The position numbers were made by a program, and so were the translations under genes. Positions 15,331 through 21,354 of a stretch of DNA of 21,354 bases are shown one piece after another. The notes under the pieces are model-generated. The model made no database searches and was not told the origin of the DNA. It worked only from the letters and a program-made list of their open reading frames with translations. The first letter of the stretch is position 1. Each line of letters opens with the position of its first letter. The DNA lies in assembly GCA_016928395.1 (NCBI GenBank), contig JAFGKV010000077.1, positions 1-21,354 on the forward strand, in the 5' to 3' direction. This DNA comes from Candidatus Fermentibacterota bacterium. Its GTDB lineage: Bacteria; JAFGKV01.

Positions 15331-16509
15331 ATGACATTTCGAATCATGCCTGCGGATGAACCGGTATCTTCACCCACCGGAGCGACTCTCAAGGTGATCG
15401 GCGTGGGAGGGTGCGGCGGGAACGCCGTCAACCGCATGATTACCGAGCGCCTCGATGGCGTGGAGTTCATCACGGTCAACACCGATTGCCAAGACCTGGC
15501 CAAATCGTTGGCGGAGAAGAAAGTTGCCATCGGCGCCCAGGCGACGGCGGGTCGAGGATGCGGGGGAAACCCCGAGGTTGGGCAACGAGCCATCGAGGAG
15601 AGCGAGACCGATGTGCGCGAGGTTCTTGAGGGTGCGAACATGGTCTTCATTACCGCGGGGATGGGGGGAGGCACTGGCACAGGTGCCTCGCCGGTTGTCG
15701 CGCGTATCGCCCGCGAGCTGGACGCGCTCACCGTTGCGGTGGTCACCAAGCCATTCCGTTTCGAGGGACCGATGAGAATGCGTGCCGCTGAGCGGGGTAT
15801 CGCCGAACTTCGCAAGTACGCGAACACCCTTATCACCATCCCTAATGATCGCCTTTTGAGCGTCGTGCCCGAGCGAACGCCGCTTCGACAGGCTTTGATG
15901 GAAGGTGACCGCATCCTTCGCGATGCGACCCGCGGCATCGTGGAGATCATTACCAATACGGGGGAGTGGAACCGGGATTTCTCGGACGTGCGCTCCGTCA
16001 TGTCTGCGGGGGGTGATGCCATCATGGGTATCGGACAGGCCACCGGCGAAGACCGGGCTCTACAGGCCGCCGAGGTTGCCATTACGAGCCAGCTACTCGA
16101 GGATACATCGATCCGTGGGGCGAGATCGGTGCTGCTTCGAGTGGCAGGTGACGACAGCATGGCCCTTCATGAAGTTCACACGTGCCTTTCCGTAGTGCAG
16201 GAGGGCGCAGGTGGGCAGGCTGACATCAAGCTGGCCATCGGGGTCGATCCCAGTCTCGATGGCGCCATCCGCGTGACCGTGATCGCGACAGGATTCGGTA
16301 CGGGGACCACTGGCGATACCGATCTCTTGGGCGATGACCGGAGTACCCTCCCTTTTGGGCCGCGGAAGCGCAAGGAGGATGACGATCCCTGGAAAATGGA
16401 TCTGCCCTATTCCACCATCGGCGCGGTTCCGGGCCGAAACGAAGGTAGGGATCCAAGTCCGGGGCGTGATCCCGAGATCGCGGCATTCCTAAGGAGGCAG
16501 GCGGACTAG
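15331..16509 (+). CDS. ftsZ: cell division GTPase FtsZ
   Basis: FtsZ is the tubulin homologue that forms the cytokinetic ring. The 392-residue protein has IGVGGCGGNAVNRMI (21-37), the tubulin signature GGGTGTG (112-118), NDRLL (172-176) and the T7 synergy loop NRDFSD (214-219), which supplies the catalytic aspartates to the neighbouring subunit. A variable linker follows from about 325. The C-terminal peptide DPEIAAFLRRQ binds FtsA in other bacteria. The ribosome binding site AAGGGAAGG lies 6-7 nt before the ATG. The loop that usually reads GAGGNPEVG is GCGGNPEVG here, a small change. It is the last gene of the dcw cluster; a 360-nt gene-free stretch follows. Confidence 0.99.
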   Translation: MTFRIMPADEPVSSPTGATLKVIGVGGCGGNAVNRMITERLDGVEFITVNTDCQDLAKSLAEKKVAIGAQATAGRGCGGNPEVGQRAIEESETDVREVLEGANMVFITAGMGGGTGTGASPVVARIARELDALTVAVVTKPFRFEGPMRMRAAERGIAELRKYANTLITIPNDRLLSVVPERTPLRQALMEGDRILRDATRGIVEIITNTGEWNRDFSDVRSVMSAGGDAIMGIGQATGEDRALQAAEVAITSQLLEDTSIRGARSVLLRVAGDDSMALHEVHTCLSVVQEGAGGQADIKLAIGVDPSLDGAIRVTVIATGFGTGTTGDTDLLGDDRSTLPFGPRKRKEDDDPWKMDLPYSTIGAVPGRNEGRDPSPGRDPEIAAFLRRQAD

Positions 16510-16869
16510 AGTAGAGGGCGTCGCCCCGCGCATCTGTGTACCGGCCTCAGGGCGGGTGGCGATGGGTGGGTTCAGCCCTAACTTGACCCGACGGCCTTTG
16601 GGCGGTAAATTCATTTGTTTGTCCGCACCGCAACTGCGGATCCTCGTTTGGTTGCGTGGTGGAACCGCTCGCGAAGCCGTAGGGTACGACGGCACGCAAC
16701 GGCACGAACGCAGTGTACGTACATCACCCTTGAGCCTCTGGCCCCAAGCGTCGCGCTGGTCACGCCAAGGTGATCACCATCAACAATGGTATGACCCGTG
16801 TACGGGCTGAAATACGTGGTTTTCTCCGGTTCACTCTAGACGACTCACATACCCAAGGAGGGGCAGTTC
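16510..16869 (+). promoter_or_regulatory. 360-nt gene-free region upstream of htrA with promoter-like and repeat elements
   Basis: No open frame here looks like a gene on either strand. Visible elements are a promoter-like TTGACC (16583-16588), 17 nt, TAAATT (16606-16611); an inverted repeat CCGCA-AC-TGCGG (16628-16639); two tandem 10-bp near-identical units ACGGCACGCA/ACGGCACGAA (16689-16708); a perfect 10-bp palindrome TGTACGTACA (16714-16723); and an inverted repeat ACCAT-CAACA-ATGGT (16776-16790). A strong ribosome binding site AAGGAGGGG precedes htrA. If the promoter is real, the htrA leader RNA is about 250 nt. I recognise no riboswitch, tRNA or terminator. Confidence 0.5.
16583..16611 (+). 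promoter_or_regulatory. candidate sigma70-type promoter for htrA
   Basis: TTGACC (5 of 6 to -35 consensus), a 17-nt spacer and TAAATT (4 of 6 to -10 consensus), followed by an AT-rich stretch. The start point would be near 16618. Confidence 0.45.
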
Positions 16870-18348
16870 ATGGGCACGGTTCGCACGAGCCTGCCGATTG
16901 CCGCCGCAGGTGCGATCGGTATCTTCATAGGGACTTTTCTGATCGGGGCGACTCCGCTCACTCCAGCGACCGAGGCGGGTCCTGCAGAGCTTCCTTCACC
17001 TTCCGTGTACGTTCCCTCATGGTCGAATGTCGCCGACAAAGTGGTTCCTGCGGTGGTGAATGTTCGCAGCGAACGGATTGTGCGCACATCTCTCTCCGAT
17101 TCCGACAGTCCGTTTCGTGGCCCCATGGACGAGTTCTTCCGCGAGTTTTTCCGGTTCCGAGGCATGCCCGAGGAGAACCGCCAGCAGAGCCTCGGCTCGG
17201 GGTTCATGGTGGATAGGGACGGTCACGTGCTTACGAACAATCACGTCGTCCAGTCGCGAGACGCCAAAATCGTGGTACGCCTGTCAGATGAGCGGGAGTA
17301 CAAGGCCGAGGTTGTGGGCATCGATCCGGATACCGACCTGGCCTTGCTGAAGATCGACACGAAAGAGGACCTTCCAGAACCCTTGGAGTTTGCCGATTCC
17401 GAAGGACTGCGTGTGGGCGACTGGGTCATGGCCGTCGGGAATCCTCTGGGATTCGATCGGACGGTGACGGTAGGCGTCGTGTCTGCTCTTGGCCGTTCAA
17501 ATCTAAGGTTCGGGAGCCAGAGTCCTGCCTACCAGGACTATATCCAGACCGATGCATCCATCAATTTCGGCAACTCCGGCGGGCCGCTGGTGGACGTGAG
17601 TGGCCGCGTGGTAGGAGTCAACTCCGCCATCAGCTCACCATCCGGGGGGAATATCGGCATAGGATTCGCCATTCCGATCAGTATCGCCGGGGAAGTGATC
17701 GATCAGTTGAAGGATCAAGGCAGGGTGGTCAGGGGTTGGCTAGGCGTGCAGATCGGCCAGTTGACTAAAGACCTGGCGGACGGGTTGGGCCTCGAGGGTG
17801 TACAAGGGGTGCTCATCAACGATGTGTTTGCCAAGAGCCCGGCTGAGGATGCAGGCATCCAGGCCGGTGACGTCGTGCTGGAGATCGATGGCGAGAAGGT
17901 GGCCACAGCCAAGGATCTTCAGTTCATCATCGCAAAGCGCCGGGTCGACAGCAAGGTGAACCTTACGATTAACCGTGCCGGTAAGACGATGAAGCTGGCC
18001 GTGAAGCTGGGTGAGCGCCCGTCGGATCTGGTCTCCGTTACGCCGAGTCAGGCAGAGAGCGATTGGCTGGGCCTGCACGTGGTGAGCGCGGGGACTCCTG
18101 AGGCTCGCAGTCTCGGGATTGACGATACTGAAGGAGTGGTTGTTACCGAGGTTCGACGGGGGAGCCCCGCCGAGCAGGCCAACATTCAGCCGGGAGACGT
18201 GATTACCCAGGTTGGCCGGAGCAGCGTGTCTTCGCCCGATTCGTTCAAGAAGCTGACCGACACCGCAAAGGCCGACAACAAGCCGGTGGTATTGCTGGTA
18301 AAGAGCTCCTCCGGATCACGTTTTGTGGCCATTCGGCCCGAAGAGTGA
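16870..18348 (+). CDS. htrA: HtrA/DegP-type periplasmic serine protease with two PDZ domains
   Basis: HtrA/Deg proteases degrade or refold damaged envelope proteins. The 492-residue product starts with a signal peptide or anchor (hydrophobic 8-27). The trypsin-like domain has the catalytic triad His125 (TNNHVV), Asp156 (DTDLALLKI) and Ser236 (FGNSGGPL), with GSGFMVDRDGHVLTNNHV and IGIGFAIPI as family hallmarks. PDZ1 lies at about 275-370 (GWLGVQIGQLTKDLADGLGL, GVLINDVFAKSPAEDAGIQ). PDZ2 lies at about 380-488 (LGLHVVSAG, GVVVTEVRRGSPAEQANIQ). The long LA-loop insert rich in Phe, Arg and Glu (about 80-105) is usual in DegP-like members. AGGAGG lies about 8 nt before the ATG. The sigma-factor gene begins 27 nt after the stop, so the two may be co-transcribed. 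Confidence 0.96.
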   Translation: MGTVRTSLPIAAAGAIGIFIGTFLIGATPLTPATEAGPAELPSPSVYVPSWSNVADKVVPAVVNVRSERIVRTSLSDSDSPFRGPMDEFFREFFRFRGMPEENRQQSLGSGFMVDRDGHVLTNNHVVQSRDAKIVVRLSDEREYKAEVVGIDPDTDLALLKIDTKEDLPEPLEFADSEGLRVGDWVMAVGNPLGFDRTVTVGVVSALGRSNLRFGSQSPAYQDYIQTDASINFGNSGGPLVDVSGRVVGVNSAISSPSGGNIGIGFAIPISIAGEVIDQLKDQGRVVRGWLGVQIGQLTKDLADGLGLEGVQGVLINDVFAKSPAEDAGIQAGDVVLEIDGEKVATAKDLQFIIAKRRVDSKVNLTINRAGKTMKLAVKLGERPSDLVSVTPSQAESDWLGLHVVSAGTPEARSLGIDDTEGVVVTEVRRGSPAEQANIQPGDVITQVGRSSVSSPDSFKKLTDTAKADNKPVVLLVKSSSGSRFVAIRPEE

Positions 18349-18375
18349 CCCGCGGCATCAGTCGGGAGTTCAGAT

Positions 18376-19230
18376 TTGGCTAAGAGAACAACCTATCGCG
18401 ATGCCGAGGATCGCTCGCTCGACCTCTATCTCAAGGAGATAAGTACGGTCTCTCTGCTCACGCAGGAGCAGGAAGTCGAGTTGGCCAAGCGAATCAAACA
18501 GGGTGACGAGGAAGCCCTGCACCAACTGACCCGGGCGAACCTCCGGTTCGTCGTCAGCGTGGCAAAGCAGTACAAGAACCAGGGGCTTTCCCTTCCCGAC
18601 CTCATCAATGAGGGGAATGTGGGTCTTATCAAGGCCGCCATCCGCTTTGACGAGACCAAAGGCTACAAATTCATCTCCTATGCCGTCTGGTGGATCAGGC
18701 AGGCTATTCTCCAAGCTCTGGCGGAGCACAGCCGTATCGTGCGTCTGCCCCTCAACCGGGCGGGTGCCCTGCACAAGATCGGGAAGTCTTCGGATCAATT
18801 GGGGCAGGAGTTTGGCAGGGAACCGACTCCTGAGGAAATCGCAGATGAACTCTCCATGAGTGTGGATGAAGTGAACGAGACGCTGCGAATCTCTGGCCAC
18901 CATCTCTCACTGGATGCGACGCTCAAGGGGGAGGACGGCAACAAGCTCCTGGATTTCCTGGAGGACGATCTCCAGCCGGCTCCTGACGAATACCTCATGG
19001 ACGAATCCCTGAGCACAGACATTGCGAAGGCCCTGGAGACCCTGACACCGCGGGAGCAGGAGGTTACCACCCTGTACTTCGGCATCAACCGGGACCGGCC
19101 CTGCACCCTGGAGGAGATCGGGCAGCATTTGGGTTTGACGCGGGAACGGGTTCGCCAGATCAAGGAAAAGGCCATCAAGCGCCTGCGCCACGCCAAACGC
19201 GCCAAGCGGCTCAAGGCCCACCTGTCCTAA
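18376..19230 (+). CDS. RNA polymerase sigma factor, primary (RpoD/SigA-like) without region 1.1
   Basis: This sigma70 factor of 284 residues begins at a TTG (18376) with GGGAG about 7 nt upstream; the encoded MAKRTTYRD has no earlier ATG or GTG alternative. Domains in order are region 1.2 (DLYLKEISTVSLLTQEQEVELAKRIKQG), region 2 (ANLRFVVSVAKQYKNQGLSLPDLINEG and then YKFISYAVWWIRQAILQALAE), region 3 (REPTPEEIADELSMSVDEV) and region 4.2 (TLEEIGQHLGLTRERVRQIKEKAIKRL). Region 1.1 and the non-conserved insert of E. coli RpoD are missing, as in Bacteroidetes/Chlorobi primary factors. It could be the housekeeping factor or a close group 2 paralogue. I leave the symbol blank for that reason, though primary is likelier given the near-consensus regions 2.3-2.4 and 4.2. 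Confidence 0.93.
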   Translation: MAKRTTYRDAEDRSLDLYLKEISTVSLLTQEQEVELAKRIKQGDEEALHQLTRANLRFVVSVAKQYKNQGLSLPDLINEGNVGLIKAAIRFDETKGYKFISYAVWWIRQAILQALAEHSRIVRLPLNRAGALHKIGKSSDQLGQEFGREPTPEEIADELSMSVDEVNETLRISGHHLSLDATLKGEDGNKLLDFLEDDLQPAPDEYLMDESLSTDIAKALETLTPREQEVTTLYFGINRDRPCTLEEIGQHLGLTRERVRQIKEKAIKRLRHAKRAKRLKAHLS

Positions 19231-19486
19231 GGGGCCGCACGTCAGGGTCTGGTCCGAAATCGTCTGCCTGGTGCCAGGTCAGGATCACCCACGCACGGCA
19301 TGTCCGGATTCGCGCCGGGTTCATCGCGGGAAGTGAGACCCGTCGAAGCCACGATCGCAGACGGAGAGGACCAACGTGCACGGGGGCGGTATTGGTCTTG
19401 ACGCGTTGCCCCCGGGCCATCCCCTCATACCGCTTTTCTGTCGTCCCTCGTGAAGCTGCCCGCGTACCCGACGAGGAGGGACACTC
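19231..19486 (+). other. spacer between sigma factor gene and sulfatase-like gene
   Basis: These 256 nt hold no gene I can support. An inverted repeat CCTGG-TG-CCAGG sits at 19267-19278, about 37 nt after the sigma stop codon, without a T-run, so it is at best a weak terminator. A TTGACG near 19398 has no -10 at proper distance. The ribosome binding site GAGGAGGG precedes the next gene. Confidence 0.4.
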
Positions 19487-20788
19487 GTGACCGCACGCCC
19501 CAACATAATCCTCATCATCCTGGATGCCTGTCGTCGGGATGCACTGGAGCCCTATGCGCCCGCTCCAACGCGGATCAAAAGCGGCGCTCATACCCCGGTT
19601 CTCATGGGTCTGGCCGAAGAGGGTGTGGTCATAGCCGATTGCCAGAGCACATCGTCGTGCACGGCCATAAGCGTCGCTTCGATTCTGACGGGCCGGGGAC
19701 CGCATCAGCATGGCATCACGACTTTGGTGGGTGGCTCCCTCCTTCAGGGGGTGCCCACTGTGGGAGCCCATCTTCAGGGCGCAGGCTATACCACGGCGTT
19801 CTTCCCGTCCACCGCGGTCCTGAACAGGACCACACAGTTGAATAGGGGATTCCATCACTTCGATGATGGGTTCCTCGAACCTCTTTACCGCGATCTCTCC
19901 CTGGGGCGGATCTTGGATCTGCCTCTCTTTCGCCGTCACTTCTACAAGCCCCCAAAGGATCGGGTCGTTGCCGGTTCGCTTCGATTCTGTGAAGTCACCA
20001 CTGATGCTGCCCTACGATGGATGTCGAAGACACCGGATCCTCTCATGGCCGTTATCCACTATCTGGAACCCCACTACCCCTATTGGCCTCCGGAGGGATG
20101 GCGGGTCTCTGAGGATCCGCTGGACCAGGCCAACTACCACGCATCACTTCGGTATCTCGATGCGGTCTGCCTGGAGCGGATCCTCCATGTCGTGAGGGCA
20201 CGGGGCAGTGACACCTTGCTCCTCATAACCAGCGATCACGGCGAGTATTGGGGCACTCACGGGTTTCGGCCCACGGGAGATCACGGCGACCTTTACCAGG
20301 AGGTTCTGGCAGTGCCGCTGATAGTCTGGGGAACCGGGGCCTCGATGCTTCGTCAGTCGTGGGACGCGCCGTGGTCCCATGTGGACCTGGTGCCGACCAT
20401 CCTGAGACTTTCGGGGGTGCAGTCGCCTCGGGGCGGGGAAGGAGCGGATTGCCCGATGGTGACGCAGATCGTGAGCGAGAATCGCCCGCGTCACTCGTGG
20501 GAGGACGCCGCCTTCAATGATCCCGCGTATGTTGAGGCCATGGGTGGGTTCCGGCGCGGAGGGGTCGCCGTGCGGACGGGATCCCACAAGCTGATTGAAC
20601 GGGCTCCCGGCTTGGGTGGCCCGGAGCTCTACGATCTTGCCTCCGATCCAGAGGAACGTCGCAATCTTGTCGATTTCTCATCCGGACTTCGCCAGGCGCT
20701 TCTCCCCTCCTTGCCCCCGCCCATAGTGTACGAAACCACGCCGCAGCCCGATCTGACCCGTCGTCTCGCTGCCCTCGGGTATTTTTAG
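19487..20788 (+). CDS. sulfatase-like hydrolase of the alkaline phosphatase superfamily, lacking the formylglycine motif
   Basis: The 433-residue product starts at a GTG with GAGGAGGG about 6 nt upstream and has no signal peptide. The fold is recognisable from RPNIILIILDACRRDAL (metal-binding Asp13), ASILTGRGPHQHGI, HYLEPHYPYWPPEG, ITSDHGEYWGTHG (DHGE 250-253), ELYDLASDPEERRNL and the C-terminal RRLAALGYF. These are typical of PF00884 sulfatases and relatives. The maturation motif CxPxR is absent. The equivalent stretch is CTAISVASILTG, in which Thr59 aligns with the usual Cys when counting back from LTG. A Thr nucleophile is used by phospho-transferring members of the superfamily, so a phosphoesterase, phosphotransferase or unusual sulfatase is possible. 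The substrate is unknown. The stop overlaps the convergent neighbour. Confidence 0.82.
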   Translation: MTARPNIILIILDACRRDALEPYAPAPTRIKSGAHTPVLMGLAEEGVVIADCQSTSSCTAISVASILTGRGPHQHGITTLVGGSLLQGVPTVGAHLQGAGYTTAFFPSTAVLNRTTQLNRGFHHFDDGFLEPLYRDLSLGRILDLPLFRRHFYKPPKDRVVAGSLRFCEVTTDAALRWMSKTPDPLMAVIHYLEPHYPYWPPEGWRVSEDPLDQANYHASLRYLDAVCLERILHVVRARGSDTLLLITSDHGEYWGTHGFRPTGDHGDLYQEVLAVPLIVWGTGASMLRQSWDAPWSHVDLVPTILRLSGVQSPRGGEGADCPMVTQIVSENRPRHSWEDAAFNDPAYVEAMGGFRRGGVAVRTGSHKLIERAPGLGGPELYDLASDPEERRNLVDFSSGLRQALLPSLPPPIVYETTPQPDLTRRLAALGYF

Positions 20789-21354
20789 GCCCGTGTGGAG
20801 GGGGCGGATTTGGGCTTCTGAACCACCAGGGTCTCTCCCGGGTTCAAGGCCACGATTCGCTCGGGAAGGGGAATCTGGTCGCACAGCTCAGGCAGGAATC
20901 GGCCCGCCGCATGGGCCGCGATCTCCTCAGAAGAGAGGTGAGAGAGTATCCATCGGCCGGGCGAGAGCGCCTGCACGAAACCAGCCCATCCCGAGCCTTG
21001 CCAGGGGCACAGCATGAGCACATCGATCACTCCCAATGCCTGTGCAGACATGGTGCGGGTGTCCTCGTTGTCGCCGTCATGGAACAGCCTGAACCCCCCC
21101 ACTTCCAGCAGGAACGATGAATGCTGCGCCCCATGGGTGGTTCGATAGCTCCTTACCCGGGCGGGCCCCACCTGGATTGGGGGGCCTTCTGGGCCATCAC
21201 CATGGGCCGGCCAGAGCGTCGTTGCCTGCACACCTTTGAGGCGTCGCATCACATCGGGCGGGCCGAGGACTGTGGTGGTCGGCATCAGCGCACGGCGAAC
21301 GGCACGTGGCTCGAAGTGATCCCAATGGCTGTGGGTGATCAACACCAGGTCTAG
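20785..21354 (-). CDS. metallo-beta-lactamase fold hydrolase, partial (N-terminus beyond right window edge)
   Basis: The open frame runs through the right edge. The visible part begins LDLVLITHSHWDHF, whose THSHWDH is the zinc-binding HxHxDH motif that normally lies about 50-60 residues from the N-terminus. A start inside the window, at the GTG 21345, would cut into this strand and was rejected. Further features are TTHGAQHSSFLLEVGGFRLFHDGDNED, which carries the downstream His and the Asp ligand of the UlaG-like branch, and WILSHLSSEE with a late His. About 190 residues are visible. The enzyme likely hydrolyses a small molecule such as a lactone or phosphodiester; the substrate is not predictable. 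It is convergent with the sulfatase-like gene: its TAA (20787-20785) shares bases with that gene's TAG. Confidence 0.85.
   Translation of the reverse strand, partial: LDLVLITHSHWDHFEPRAVRRALMPTTTVLGPPDVMRRLKGVQATTLWPAHGDGPEGPPIQVGPARVRSYRTTHGAQHSSFLLEVGGFRLFHDGDNEDTRTMSAQALGVIDVLMLCPWQGSGWAGFVQALSPGRWILSHLSSEEIAAHAAGRFLPELCDQIPLPERIVALNPGETLVVQKPKSAPSTRA

Noticed and set aside
16510-16530. GGGC-GTC-GCCC as an intrinsic terminator after ftsZ
   Set aside because: The stem is only 4 bp and there is no following T-run.
16510-16869. Possible tRNA, riboswitch or small RNA gene downstream of ftsZ
   Set aside because: No T-arm or anticodon-arm pattern, no recognised aptamer core and no clear terminator were seen; only short inverted repeats.
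19211-19939. 242-codon minus-strand frame across the sigma-sulfatase gap
   Set aside because: It has no recognisable domain and overlaps the well-supported sulfatase-like gene; it is treated as a shadow.
1-21354. CRISPR arrays, insertion sequences, prophage or recent gene transfer
   Set aside because: No spaced direct repeat arrays, transposase motifs, integrase or attachment-site duplications, or abrupt composition change were noticed.

Overview
The window is GC-rich, densely coded bacterial chromosome. It carries two divergent housekeeping operons, a second plus-strand unit, and the start of a convergent gene at the right edge. No phage, transposon, CRISPR, tRNA or rRNA signal was seen. 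I cannot place the organism firmly. A primary-type sigma factor of about 284 residues without region 1.1, a DUF2723 membrane protein, and the order tilS-ftsH-folP-cdaA-DUF2723 resemble bacteria of the Fibrobacteres-Chlorobi-Bacteroidetes superphylum and neighbouring uncultured phyla. That placement is inference from family knowledge.

Left arm (7460 down to 1, minus strand): seven tightly packed genes. They are a PTS EIIA-like phosphocarrier domain, a secreted purple-acid-phosphatase-like metallophosphoesterase with a carbohydrate-binding-like module, tilS, ftsH, folP, cdaA (c-di-AMP synthase, with an altered RHR motif), and the start of a DUF2723 membrane protein cut by the window edge. Gaps and overlaps are about 20 nt or less, so one transcript is likely.

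Centre (7461-7670): a divergent control region. It has a good sigma70-type promoter for mraZ, a perfect 13-bp palindrome over its -35 box, and four CCC(A/T) elements at 11/11/10-bp spacing, which are TGGG or AGGG on the other strand. These are a credible candidate MraZ operator lying between the division cluster and the left operon.

Right arm (7671-16509, plus strand): a reduced division and cell wall (dcw) cluster, mraZ-rsmH-ftsL-ftsI-ftsW-murB-ftsQ-ftsA-ftsZ. The usual murE, murF, mraY, murD, murG, murC and ddl are absent, and the flanking genes are joined directly with 4-11 nt overlaps. The products would build the septal peptidoglycan synthase (FtsI-FtsW with FtsL and FtsQ) and the FtsA-FtsZ ring. 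FtsW and MurB each have an unusual residue at a conserved site.

Far right: a 360-nt leader with promoter-like and repeat elements precedes htrA (periplasmic protease) and a primary-like sigma factor. An alkaline-phosphatase-superfamily sulfatase-like enzyme follows, lacking the formylglycine motif. A metallo-beta-lactamase fold gene is convergent with it, shares bases of its stop codon, and is cut by the right edge.
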